From Muraenolepis orangiensis (taxonomy: Eukaryota > Chordata > Actinopteri > Gadiformes > Muraenolepididae), in contig CM051020.1 of NCBI GenBank assembly GCA_027704905.1, positions 19,520,944 through 19,584,943 on the forward strand: 64,000 nucleotides of DNA, in the 5' to 3' direction. Below are positions 1 through 14,304 of the stretch, piece by piece (position 1 is the first letter of the stretch; each line of letters begins with the position of its first letter). The position numbers and the translations under genes were made by a program. Below the pieces are notes generated by a model. The model was not told the DNA's origin, did not search any database, and saw only the letters and a list, made by a program, of their open reading frames with translations.

Positions 1-1076
<1,076 letters not shown>

Positions 1077-1250
1077 CCAAAGGCTGTTAGAAAACGGACA
1101 CAATCCTGGCTAAAGAAATGTAGGGAAGTTCACTTCTCGGGTCTGAAGTGGAGCCTCTGAAGAGAGATGGGGAAGTGACGTATGTCATCATCATCATCAC
1201 TCTTCCTCCTCCTCCTCGCTCCATTCAGCTTTCTGGAGCGTTTGTTGAAC

Positions 1251-1429
<179 letters not shown>

Positions 1430-1540
1430 ACCTCCTGAAAGAGACCGTGCAGAGCCTGCCACCTAGTGTACTACCGAGGTACTCACTGGCGCCACTATGG
1501 CCATTGTGCTTCATCCATCTGTGGTTTTAATAACCATAGA

Positions 1541-1672
1541 GAATATATGTTATATATATATTATTATTATATAATAGAGAGTATATATCAGATATATATA
1601 TTATTATATAATAGAGAGTATATATTAGATATATATTATTAGTATATAATAGAGAGTATATATTCTAGTCTA
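1541..1672. repeat. AT-rich ~45-bp repeat
   Basis: Three copies of a unit containing ATAATAGAGAGTATATAT and TATTATTATA. Confidence 0.85.
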
Positions 1673-2789
1673 TATAGTCTATAGTGATGCCTGTTTATTT
1701 TGTTTAGCTAATTTATTTTAAAATAATAATTTTAATTATTGTTTGCAAGAGTGTCATGGGGATTGCTAAGACAAGTGGGTTGCACTTGTACAATGAAAAC
1801 AAAGGCATTCGGATTCGGATTCGGATTATATGCCACCGGCGCAGACAGCGAGCGCGTGGACGCGCCCCCAGCTGGCTGCGCATGCACGATCACGCACCTG
1901 CTGGCTGGCGTCTAGTTTCACAAACGGTTGAATTGAGTTAGCCTAGCGGAGTTAGCCTAGTGAGTTAGCCTAGCGGCGCGGCGCTTCGTCTCCATTCGCT
2001 TCTGGCTAAGAGAAAGAAAAACAATATTATTATAAAACCAAACAATAAATAAAAAACTTCCAGTATTTATGCATAATGCCATAGTCCCAACAATACCAGT
2101 ACAATGTCAGGTAATAATAAAACCAGCATCATACAGGGAAAAAAACAGGACAAAATAAATGAATAATCACTGAATAAAATAGGGACAAGGTGTTGTTGGG
2201 GTGATGGATATATTCCGGCTACAGCCGTAACCATGCAAGAGAATGTCTTTTACTGAATTACTTAACATATTTGAATAAACAAAATATAAACATGTGTGTG
2301 TCTGTGCATACATTGGTTTCCGTGTACTGTGTAAAACAGGCAGCCGACACCCAATGTTGGAAGGTCTCTGTCTTGTCTAGGACTTGGAATGAATTGGCCT
2401 TGTGCCAGGCAAAAAAATTCTCAGTAAAATAGTGTTGATGTATATGAAATATATGCATCTGATTGTATTTACGTAATGGTGCAACTATAAACAACATACT
2501 GTACACACGCTGAGGCCTACAATAGGCCTATATCACGGCACAGTTGAAAGCCAGAAGTACCCGTTAAAAATCGCTGAAGCAGCGTGTCCCAAGTTCTGGT
2601 TACTGCATTCACCTTGGCATTCACCATGGAGGACAGTTATCGCTGGACTACATCGCTGATAACCTTCCAAAAGTCGGTCAAGACGATGTGGTTCAACTAG
2701 TGAATGAACACTACAGTGAAGTCTAAGTCTAAATTCTAAAGTCTAAATCCGAATCATACAATTCCCCGACATTGTGTCTTGTGGCTCTA

Positions 2790-3145
2790 TCTGGATATAT
2801 CGCCATATAACGAAGGCGATTTTGTGTAGGAGCAGAGGTATGCCTATGTATTTAATATAGGCGATTTATTTGATGGATTTTGATTATTTCAATGTACCTT
2901 TTCATTTACGTGTTAATACGTAGTGTGCAGCTGTATATTTTCTAAAAGGGAATGCCTGTTATTCTTGTGAATATGAGTTGTCTTAAAATAAATGTGCTTG
3001 TGACATACTTTGGCATACTTTTTTGGATACTTTTGGCATTGAGTTAAAACCAAATTTGTATAAAATACCGATATATATCGTATATCGCGATGCAGCCTAA
3101 AAATACCGGGATATGATTTTTGGTCCATATCGCCCAGCCCTACTT
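2790..3145 (-). mobile_element. Probable non-autonomous DNA transposon relic
   Basis: The right end, read on the minus strand, starts TAGGGCTGGGCGATATGG and continues with ATATCG-rich sequence. This is a common start of short fish repeats. No matching left terminus or target duplication could be found. Just beyond it an 80-bp stretch is duplicated (GACCAGTGCTTTTAATCA at about 3149 and 3229). Confidence 0.4.
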
Positions 3146-3892
3146 GGGACCAGTGCTTTTAATCACACACATACCCGACAATATGTGGCTCTATTCGGAT
3201 GAGAGATGGAGTGTGTGTGGGGGTCAGGACCAGTGCTTTTAATCATACACATACCCGACATTATTAGCCTATTCCGCCCACTTTTCGAGACGTATATGCT
3301 CTCCTTGTCAAAGTGCAAACTGCAGACATACGCGCTACCCCTGAGAACATGAAACCAGGGACCTTCATCCTCCTTATCAGCCTCACACACGACTTGCGGA
3401 GGAGTTTGTCTTTGGGGAAATGGTGTAAACTGAGGTAGGGCTGTCTGTGTTTAGACGTTGAGCAGCCGGTACACTACAATAACAGAGAGGAGAGGAGGCG
3501 GACACAGTTTGTCACGTATCTGGGGTAACTACCGGAAGTAAGAGTACACTGCTTGGTGATTTTTAACGTTCCGGAAGCAGGAAATGTGACATAGGCCTAT
3601 AAACAAACATGCTCATTGTGTTGAAATAAGCCTTTAGAAACCTTCGATGTTCGATGAATTACTGAATCAAACTTGGTTCACCAATGACTCTTTTTTTTAT
3701 TCAAATTTTTTTTGTACAATTTCTGCATGCCACTGCCACTTCCATTTCACTGCATATCCTGTATGTGTACAGTATGTGACAAATAATGTTCTTGAATCTT
3801 GAATCTTGAATCTTGATTCGATCTCGACTTGGCCGGGGGGCCTACAGCCTACGTCACGTGCCTTGGTTGGAGGTTATTGTCTCTGGGGGCGG

Positions 3893-4125
3893 CAGTCTAG
3901 CTCAGGAGGTAGAGCGGTCGCCTCACAACCGGAAGGTTGCTGGTTCGATCCCCGGCTCCTCCTAGCAAAAACTGTCGAGGTGTCCTTGAGGAAGACCCTA
4001 ACCCTAACTGCTCCCCGGGCGCTGTATGAATAGCTGCCCACTGCTCCTAATACTAGGATGGGTTAAATGCAGAGAACACGTTTCACTGTATGTCTTCATG
4101 TATGTGACCAATAAAGAGGATTCAA
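3893..4125 (+). mobile_element. tRNA-derived SINE, copy 1
   Basis: The head has a pol III A box (TAGCTCAGGAGGTAGAGCGG) and B box (GGTTCGATCCC) in tRNA spacing. The body then runs through GCTGCCCACTGCTCCTAATA and ends at GACCAATAAAGAGG. The same head and body recur at 26640-26820 (minus) and 48538-48815 (plus), so it is a dispersed SINE and not a functional tRNA gene. Confidence 0.8.
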
Positions 4126-4592
4126 TCCTCACGATTTGTTGTTGTTTGTATATGCAGACCAAAGTCAGGGTTAGTGGTTCTCTCAGCACTCTTTCCAGAT
4201 ATCGCTGACTGGTGGATGCTATACTGTTTGTGCTGAAGGGGTACCTGGTGGGCAGAAACAAGCCACACGTGTCTTATTACATCCTGGATCAGAATAATGC
4301 CGTTTTGGAATATAAACAGAATAGTATACACTACAGTTCAGTATTGTAACTACAATGCAGTTTGCATTGCTGAAGGGCCGTACTTGGTCAATATCTCTGG
4401 CAGTCGTCGACATCGCTGTCACAGCTGTGGCTTGTGTATGTGCATGCATGTTTGTGGCTGTGTGTGTGTGTGTGTGTGTGTGTGTTTGTGTGTGTGTGTT
4501 TGTGACTCCTCCTGCAACCTCAGCTCCTCTCTAGAAAATCCATACCATGGAGGTATCCATTTATTCAGTCGCCATCCATCCATACACAACTT

Positions 4593-4627
<35 letters not shown>

Positions 4628-5177
4628 TCCTCAGCAGGGATCCCTAGAACATTTGAACACCAGTTCCATAGCCGATGAAGAATGCCCACTGATTGGTCAC
4701 CGACGTGACAAATCGTTCTTTAGCCCCTCCCTCCCGTCTGGCTTGGTGTCTCATTGGCTCAGGTAAGGTGCCATTCAAACATTCACTTACTGGAAAACAA
4801 ACACAGAATAGGAAGTCAAGGCAACCAAATGTAATCTAAAGTGGAACATTAATCAACATTGCAACAACGACATAAGGGAACTATGAAACATGACATTTGG
4901 TTGGTCATTCATGTAACCCTCATTTCCGGTTTGGTTCCTCTTTTGTATTGCAAAACCTTTCCGCAACACACAAAAAAACGGTGTAAATGAAACTCTGTTG
5001 GGTACAGCGAGGTACCCGCGCTGTGTTCCCCCCGCCTGCAGGGGGTGCTGTGTGTGCCTCTGATCTCAGCTCTGACCTGACTCTGACCGTGTCTGCTGGT
5101 AGGTGCTGCTGTCACCCTCAGAGCACAGAGCACTCAGGTCAGTGGATGAAGAAGTAACAACAACATGGAATATCCTT

Positions 5178-5456
5178 ATCATCATCGTCCTCCTCCTCCT
5201 CATCATCAACTTCTTCATCATCTTCCTCACATTCATCATTGTCATTCACTTAGTCGTCTTCATCGCTTCCTCCATCATCCTCATCTTCCTCCTCCTCCTG
5301 CTCCTCATCTTCCTTCTCCTCATCATCTTCATCATCTTCATCAGCTTAATCTTCATTGTAATCTTCATCATCTTCATCATGTGTGTGTGTGTGTGTGTGT
5401 GTGTGCGTGCGTGCGTGTGTGTGTTTGTGTGTGTGTGTGTGTATGGCAAGTGTGTG

Positions 5457-5497
<41 letters not shown>

Positions 5498-5512
5498 GTG
5501 CGTGTGTGCTGT
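5178..5512. repeat. (TCA/TCC)n array followed by (TG)n
   Basis: An imperfect trinucleotide tract (5178-5380) runs into TG/CG repeats. Long open frames here are artefacts of the repeat. Further TG/CA runs follow at 5756-5850. Confidence 0.95.
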
Positions 5513-6058
5513 ATTTCTTACCTGGGAACAAACTGTTCTAAATATAATAATGAATATTTTGTGTCCAGTTCTTAAAGTCACTGAATGCAGCAGGACCTGA
5601 AACACACCCCTGTCTCTGTGTCCTCTCCACCAGCCACTGGGAGCTGCTGTTAAACTGAAGCTGTGTTATTGCAGCTATAAAACGATGTTGTTACAGTTGG
5701 GAATGTATGTTAGCTGGACTCTGCTCAGCCTCACCGTCACCATATGGGAGCTGTGTGTGTGTTTGTGTGTGTAATAATGTGTGTGTGTGTGTGTGCCATA
5801 ATGTGGGTTTGTATGTGTGTGTGTGTACCACACTGTGTGTGACGGCTGGCGACAAAACATCTGGATAGTGTCCCAGATGTCCTCAATCTGTCTCTTCGCC
5901 TCTCTAAGAACATCTGTTAGCAGTGTCTCTGGGATGTACACACACACACAGATGATGACTTTGTTTGTGTGTCTCTAATACACTCACATGCTGTTGTGTA
6001 GACATGTATTTCTTGTTCCCAGAAGAGAGTCTACCCCCATGTTTCTTAATTGGCATTT

Positions 6059-6198
<140 letters not shown>

Positions 6199-6330
6199 TC
6201 TATGTGTTCGGTAACATAGAACATAAACGCAAGAGTGAAGACATCAGGAAATTACGTCTGATGTCTGGTAGGTGTGTTTGTCTGTCTGTTTGTGTTTGTC
6301 TGTTAGTGTGTGTGTAATTACACTGTCTGG

Positions 6331-7168
<838 letters not shown>

Positions 7169-7352
7169 CATTTCTGTTGAGCATGGGTGGTCTAGTCGGT
7201 CCCCTATGTGGGGGGACCCAGGCGGCACCATGTCATCAAAGGTCCTGTAGTGAACCCTGGTCCCAGCAGGCTCCATGTAAACGTCCCCCAGGGACAACAC
7301 TGCCTTATCCGTGCCAAAGTCTGATCCGTGTTAATGGTTGAGCAATATGTCC

Positions 7353-7560
7353 ATTATATTCAGATTCAGATTCAGATAACTTTATTTATCCCGAGGGAAA
7401 TTAAGTGCAACAGTTGACACAGGGGGAATAAATGCACACACAAATATACTAATACCTAAAAGCTAAAAACGAAATAACAACAAACTAACTAAACAAAACT
7501 AGTATAAACAAAATATAACTAAATTAACTCTAAATGAAATCTAAATCTAAATCTATAGCT
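7353..7560 (-). mobile_element. Retroelement tail-like sequence
   Basis: ATTCAGATTCAGATAACTTT followed by TATTTATCCCGAGGGAAATT is a widespread fish LINE/SINE 3' end read on the opposite strand, with a microsatellite-like ATTCAG tail. A/T-rich simple sequence follows it. Confidence 0.45.
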
Positions 7561-8289
7561 GCTCTTCCTTGTCATTACAGACCCCCAACACACAGAGTAC
7601 TGACCCCCATCGCTCAGGATGACCAGGACAGTCTGGGGAACGGCACTTAACAACAAACTGGAAGGGGAGGATTTTTCATTATTAATATGAGCATAACATT
7701 TAAAATGTTATGCGACTGCTGCTGCGACAGCACCATCTGGGGTTACACTCTGGTCATTACATTTGGTAGATGCTTTTATCCCAAATGACAAACAACTGAG
7801 GAATGCCAACAAGCCAATCATCAATATTGGTGCATGTACAAAAGTGCTCTTTTACGTAAGTAAAAAACAACAACAACTGGACAACTTCAGCGCGGTGTGA
7901 GTAGTGGTGGCAGAGCATCACCGCAACAAAGCAACATCTTACAACATTTTAATACAACAGCAGCAAACTAATATTTTGACATTGTGCCCAGAAAAGATTG
8001 ATCTTCAGGTGTATTCTGAAGATCAGGAGCGATTCTGCAATTACCGGTTCTGTTCAATTTGACATCTCTTGAAGAGATGGACATCACAGCCATCACTGAG
8101 TCATGTGCACCACGGCCACCCGTCTGCTGCACGTCCATCTGCTCTTTGTCACGTGGTACGAGGTGTCAAGGTTGCAGGCAGCACCGAGAGCCACAGTGCA
8201 AGTGGACTGAATAACTAATGGCCCGACAGAACGAGGAGCTGGAGAGGGACGAGCTGTCACCGATGACAGGTCCACCCTGCAGGTGACCC

Positions 8290-8372
8290 GGGACCACTGG
8301 GATGGGAACCAGTTCTACCACTGGGATGGGAACCAGTTCTACCACTGGGATAGGAACCATTTCTACCACTGC
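8290..8372. repeat. 24-bp repeat, 3 copies
   Basis: CCACTGGGATGGGAACCAGT repeats within an unassigned GC-rich stretch. Being a multiple of three, it yields VELVPIPV-type peptide repeats in one minus frame, but no gene is recognised. Confidence 0.85.
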
Positions 8373-8379
8373 CGGTGGT

Positions 8380-8790
8380 CGGATAGATCCAGCTTCCTCT
8401 AACCCTGCCAGCGGACCATGGCGGTGGGAGGCAGCGAAGCCTCTTCATCCTGGGGGTCTGTGAAGAAGGGAAGAGATGCCCTCATGCGCTCATCAGTGAA
8501 AGCCCAGAGTGATCAGGTGGCAGGTGTGTGTGGCAGAGCGGGGCCGGTGACAATGGTACCGGAAAATCGGCGAGTGTCTGAATGGGGAATGGGGAAATCT
8601 ATCGGGTTCCTCTCCACCTGACTCTGGTCCCCAGTGGTGAGGAGCTCAAAGGAAATAGTTGGCCACAGGCTTCTTCGAGGGCCCGGGTCTCCTGGGGCCC
8701 CGATGTGAGGAACTCTCGCTGCAGGTCCTCATCCGGCTCTAAAATTGCCACCACGATACTACGTCTGGTTGAAGAATGAGGACAGGACAG
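8380..8790. other. GC-rich unassigned stretch
   Basis: The minus strand from about 8787 to 8605 stays open for some 60 codons (with RRSIVVAILEPDEDLQREFL) and then stops. It has no obvious splice sites and no family I recognise. It may be a relic of a gene or transposon. Confidence 0.3.
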
Positions 8791-9224
8791 TTATTAGTGT
8801 GTGGTTTGAAAAAAATGGATGGATTGTCTCGGAGTAATTCTGCAGAGATTCACAAAATATGCAATAGGTCAGGACATTAAAATGCTTAACAGCATTCTAT
8901 GTGAAACAATAGAAGTCTATTAAGTGAAGGGACAGTTTGTACATCCTGCTGCTCCTCTTCACCAAGATGAAGATGGAAGGTGATATGGCCATTTACCTAT
9001 TTATTTAGTTTATATCACAAGCGTTACAGTATGTTATATTAACCTAGCAAACAGGAGTATGCTACTTGAAACTTGTTATGTTCTAATTATAATAGGGCCA
9101 CCGCAATATGTTTACATACAATTTAAATGGCATTTATTTAACAGTTTATTTTGCTTAGTTTCAACAATTTGTAATAATGTATATTTTTCAATTCTTGTTT
9201 TTATGTCGTGATGATTGCGACATT

Positions 9225-9292
9225 TTCGTTGTAAAAAAAATGCATAAAAACCAGTCCAGTACTTGTACAATGACAATAAAGGCATTGTGATA
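9225..9292 (+). mobile_element. LINE 3'-tail fragment
   Basis: CATTTTCGTTGTA followed by GTACAATGACAATAAAGGCA is the common 3' end of fish LINEs. Similar tails occur at 1770-1830 (with a CGGATT repeat), 3740-3825 (with TTGAATC repeats) and 58320-58415 (GTGCAATGACAATAAATTAG). Confidence 0.5.
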
Positions 9293-10925
9293 CCGGGTCA
9301 GGGTTAGTGATGTTTCCTTCCTTTTTTAAACGTAGTCTGTTGACATATTCTTTGTTTTTCTTCTTTAGAGAGGTGATCTTAATAGTCGTGGCTTGAAATG
9401 AGTGGTACATTGACAGGCCTGCTTTACGATACTTTACAATGCCCTGCAGTTCTGAACGATGTTTTGCCCTCCAGGGCTCCCTGCCAGTCACATTAAAAAC
9501 TATAAATAGGCAAAGGCAGTCCTTACTTGAATCTGATCTTTCTCCTCTGTGACACTCATGGGTGGAGGGAACCAGGGCACAAGGTCCAACGGCGCCCCCA
9601 GGTGGCCAGGAAGGAGCGAACAGGGAGCCGTGCAGCGCATGTCCATCTCGGCTGGTGGCTCCGTGTTCAAGGAGGAGGATAATGGCTTTATTGTAAATGA
9701 ATAAACCACGGACACGGTGTTTTCCACAACTCCTTTAAGCTGGCATGTGGTTGCTTTGAATCCAAAATATCTAAAGCGTTGAGCTTTGGTCACAGTATCA
9801 TTAACAACATAATGAATGTGAAAGACACACAGTGTCCTCAAACAAAAACCCTCTCTTGCACAATGGGAAATATGTTCAATGAACTTTGAGTGTAAACAAA
9901 ACGATATAAAAAAAAATGAATTCAAACTAATAGAAACAACCCTGTAATTATCTTCCAGAGAACAATTAAACCCATATTGGTATTAAAATACATATTAAAA
10001 TAAAGCAAATAAGGTCCCTTTTCCACAGGTTCAACAGGATGTCCAAAGATCTTTTACGATTTCTCTCCAGGTTAACATCTCATTACAGTGCTTAAAATAC
10101 AATTAGTACACTTAGAACATTTGTTCAGGGGAAAACCCACGATTCATGACACTGCGTCGACACCAGGTGTTGATGTTTGACAGTCAACACTGCAACAAGG
10201 TCGTTAGTAAACCACATCTAAATTAGACCACAGAGCGAACATCCAATGTTGATTAGCTCCACTTACATTAAAACCAAACGGGGAAACAGTGACTATGTGT
10301 AAGCACATTTCAGATGGCAGGATTCCTTATTAATATTATCTTCTCCATATCAGATATCAGACATTGAATAAACAACACTCAAGTTGTTGGTCAGATCTAC
10401 GGGATGGCAGTGGTGATGACGGCACATACAGACACGATAGTCACAAAGGACAAGAGCAAACACACAAACAAAAGGCAAAAGATCCATGTTCCCATCGCAG
10501 CTCACTTTACTTACTGTGTTCTTCTCTGAAGTATTTTGCCGGATTAGCTTGTGTGCTTGTGTTTAAAACCAAATATGACACACTTAGTCCATTCGCAATA
10601 GTGCAAGTTATACTCCATAACAATACAGTACTAAAAACAATTAATTACTCAATACTCGACTTGTACATGAACTTAGAAGGCCTTCATAACCATGGATGAA
10701 GGCATTGCTAAACAACGAAGAAGGCATCGGTAAGACCAGGTGTTATGGCACAGTGTTTTGGAAAGAGATCCTCATGATTGTATGATGAAAATCAAGACAC
10801 AAACGCACCTTTTAGCACCCTTCTAGGGTACGGAAGGGCGCCCTAGAATGATGCTGAAGGCAGGTCAAAAAGCAGGTGTGGACGGCCCCCCCCCCCCCCC
10901 GGACGGGGCCCTTTTTAAAGTGGGA
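9293..10925. other. Downstream of steap2, probable 3' UTR in part
   Basis: No coding block seen. An AATAAA on the minus strand at 9687-9692 is a possible steap2 polyadenylation signal. Confidence 0.35.
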
Positions 10926-11646
10926 TCACATGATGGTGACCCTCTCGGGGGACACATGCACGGCCGAGGAGCCCGCCGAGTGCCGGAGGCGGTGCGGGGC
11001 CCACAGTGTCCGCGGGGAACCGGGGTCGTTCTCCCGGCCGCGGCGGATCCGGTGCAGCTTGCGGGCCACGCAGGGCAGCAGCAGCAGCATCTTCCCCAGG
11101 ATGACGCACACAGGCAGGGCGAGGGCCACCACGAAGATGGGGGGCAGGTAGAAGCGGTAGGCGTCCTCCTCGAAGGCCCGCTTCCAGCCGAACAGCAGGC
11201 CGTGGACGGTGGCGATGAGCAGGGCGATGTAGCCCAGCGTAGACTGCAGGGAGGAATGGCAGGGAATTAATCACATGTTTCCCTCTGTCCCCACTTGCCT
11301 TTTAGATGTGTAAGCCTCTTTATTCAGCTGATTTATGTGTTCCCTCGGTGTGCAGCACCTGAATGAAGCTGAACTCCCGCCAGTTGAGGGCGCTGTTTAC
11401 AGACGGGATGGAGGTGACGGCCAGGAGGGCGAGGAGTCCCAGGCTCATGATCCCGAAGGAGACGTACATCTCCACCCTCCACACCTCCTCCTCGTTCCAG
11501 GAGTTCTCCACGTTGGCATGTACCTGCCAGGGGGAAGAGGGCAGGGCGGCATTACTGAACCACCGGAATAATGGCAAACATTTTCGTCTACAACATAAGC
11601 AAAGAAGGACTTCGCAAATGTACTCGGCCACCACTCTCGGATTGTC

Positions 11647-11711
<65 letters not shown>

Positions 11712-11867
11712 CAGTGATAATGCTTCTCCCAATCATGTCCATGAAGAAGTAGTCTGCCAAGAAGGCGGATCTTAACACAGGTAACCAACACTGTTTTCCT
11801 AAATCTCCCCAAATAAATATTAGAATCACTAACGTGTAGGGTGAGGGTAGTACCCAAGTATCCAAGC

Positions 11868-11922
<55 letters not shown>

Positions 11923-14304
11923 GCTGGTAGGCCATGTTGAGCAGCAGGTAGCGCTCGGACCGCCTCATGGGCAGACAGAGGCTGTAGAGGACGTGCACGC
12001 AGGCCAGGAAGAAGGCCAGCAGGCCCAGCTGCCGGCGGCTCTGCAGCCAGCCCTCCAGCCAGCGGGGGAAGCGCCGGTACTTGGTGGCGTGGTACAGCTG
12101 ATGGGCGGCGGCCAGCTGGCCCGCCAGGTACACCAGCGCTAGCAGAGTGACGGACACGGCGGGCAGCGTGCGGTTCACCGTCTCCACGGGGATCTTGTAG
12201 AAGTCGCTCTGTCCGCGCTTGGCGTACGGGTGAACGATGTCCCGGGCGAAGGAGTAGGCGAAGAAGAAGATGGCGAGGGCCACCGAGGACAGGACGGGGC
12301 CCCTCCAGGCGGGGAAGAGCCGCACGGGGATGTCCTCGATGTCCCGGGACGAGGACAGCGCCCCCATGTCCACGGGCTGGAAGTGCAGCCGGCGGGCCAG
12401 CTCCATCACGCGCTGCCGCGCCTCCAGGGAGTTACTGCAGATGAACACCTGGCAGTCATTTTGAAAAAAAGACACAGCTAGTAAGACGAGATAATGGAGA
12501 ATGCTTCGGAAAACCTGCCAGTTAATCTGTAGCTCACGAACCAAGAGCTCCATCTCATATAATCCATGCATAGGATTCTAGAGGAACAAGTCGACTACGT
12601 CTGCCTAAGCTTTCATGGCCTTCGTCATCTGTTCCCATGGCAATCTATGATGTGATTAGTGATACAACGTTTCTGTCTTCTGTCTCACATCTTGGAATAT
12701 TAAAGATGTATCCAGGTTTTCATATCTTAAACCACCCACCCCACCCCACTCCCTATATTTGGCCTGTACATCAAACACACACACACACATAGCGGTGTCG
12801 GTTGCGAGTGCCATCCCATCGGCCTAACCACCATGTATTTCCCGGTAAGAGCCGGTGGTTACCTGTGGGCTGGCGTCCTGGGGCAGCTCTGCTGCATGGC
12901 CCACGCCGAGATGACGTTGAAGCCCTTGACGACCACGGAGCGGGGCAGCAGCGACGCCAGGTACTCGGCGTTGGACTCGGGGTACTGGTTGACCCGCCGG
13001 TTGTTGCTCACGTCCACCAGGATCTTCCCTGGTGGGAACACGTTACAAGAGCACAACAGTTGACTCTCTCTTTTCCCCATGCACTTCCGGAGCTGAGCCC
13101 GTGGCCACATGCCAGCGTCCGTGGGCCCACAAATGCGGCGCTCAGTCAGAGCATCAAGGCCAACATGAATGACTCAGACCGACTCGGCGGCTAAGTGTAG
13201 TAAGAGTGTAAGAGTATGCACATTTCATTTGGGGGTACACCAACAAAACATCTGTAATAGCCTCCCTGTGTGAAAATCAATCCTTTTTTAAAAGAACACA
13301 CACTTCCGCCCCTACTCTGCTTCAATTGGTCACTTATTTGGTTGCTGCAAGAACAGAATATGACATTTCTTCTTATGACTTACATTTTTGTTCATCATTT
13401 ATTTGAACCTTTCCAGAGTCATTCATTTTGTATTAGTGTTTGAGCTGATGTGCATATCACTTGTCTGAAATCTGAAAGGGCTTTCTACGAGGCTGAATAG
13501 AGAGGAAACAACACTTGTCTTCATATGCAACATCATCTAAGACATCATATGTAACATCAGATGAGAGGTAGAGGGGTACAGGACCTTCAAAGGTTTGGGA
13601 ACCAAGTTTGGGAATCATAGTCAATCATAGTCAACCACTGACTTAAACTATGAATAATTTGTCAAATCATGATCATGAGATCATGGGAATGTATATTACA
13701 ACTTATCACACAATACTGATCCTGAAGAATGGGGAAATCCTATTGAGAAGAATCATCACGTGATTACTTTCGAGGGACTTTAACCCCATCATCCCAACCC
13801 CGTCTCCCCTACCTCACCTTCCAGAAGGTGCTTCAGGTCCCAGAGGACGGGGTAGTGCTCGCGACGGATGGCCAGGAAGATGAGGGGGGCCTTGGTCACG
13901 GCGTCCTGGTGGTGCGTCACGTCCACCACGTGGGGGAAGAGATGGGCGGCGCGCTGCGGCTGCCGGCTGCCCACCACCACGTGGAAGCCCCCCCGCAGAA
14001 GCCTGGTTGTCAGGCACTTGGAGAAGTCGCCCGAGCCCAGGACGGCCACCGTGGGCCGGGCCGAGTCGTCCGCTAGGTGAGGAGGAGGAGGAGAGGGAGG
14101 ACGAGGAGGAGAGGCAGAGCGGGAGCGGGGCTGACGGGGGGCGTCTCCCCGGGAGCCGCTTCTCAAGCCGTTTGAGGAGGAGGAGGAGGAGAGGAAGGGC
14201 AGAGGTGGGTGGAGGTGAGAAGAGGTGGTGGCTGCAGAGGAGGCGGAGGCGGAGGTGGTGAAGACCGGGCTGCCGCCGCCGGCCATCATGGAGATGGAGT
14301 CCAT
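10926..14304 (-). CDS. steap2: STEAP2 metalloreductase, 5 coding exons, one apparent frameshift
   Basis: Six-transmembrane ferric/cupric reductase of endosomes and plasma membrane; it moves electrons from NADPH through FAD and one heme to Fe3+ or Cu2+. Coding exons on the minus strand: 14304-13818, 13028-12863, 12448-11921, 11523-11359, 11243-10926. The start MDSISMM and the end HVSPERVTIM closely match the known STEAP2 ends. The NADPH-binding motif GSGDFS lies near residue 90. The FAD/heme membrane core follows, with YLAGQLAAAHQLYHATKYRR, the TM histidine in FLACVHVLYS and the second in LLIATVHGLLFGW. About 55 extra Ser/Pro-rich residues precede the NADPH domain compared with mammals. The second coding exon is one base short of the expected frame: a run of four C near 12880 needs five for DAS-type residues to join VFICSN. 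This is either an assembly or homopolymer error or a real null allele. The fourth-exon donor is the first GT of a (GT)n array. A 5' UTR acceptor lies near 14330. Family identity is very secure. Confidence 0.93.
11649..11708. repeat. (GT)30 in the fourth steap2 coding intron
   Basis: Read on the steap2 strand this is (AC)30, complementary to the (GT)25 at the donor of the same intron. Confidence 0.98.
11871..11920. repeat. (CA)25 forming the steap2 donor
   Basis: On the minus strand exon end CAG at 11921 is followed at once by GTGTGTGT; the donor GT is the first unit. Confidence 0.97.

Noticed and set aside
2258..3390. Short minus-strand ORFs of 70-85 codons
   Set aside because: No family resemblance; they overlap repeat-like sequence and lack splice-compatible structure.
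3893..3965. Functional tRNA gene
   Set aside because: A and B boxes are present, but the sequence continues into a SINE body shared with two other loci, and no clean acceptor-stem pairing is seen.
5103..5600. Hydrophobic 165-codon frame
   Set aside because: It is the Ile/Leu-rich translation of a TCA/TCC repeat followed by TG repeats.
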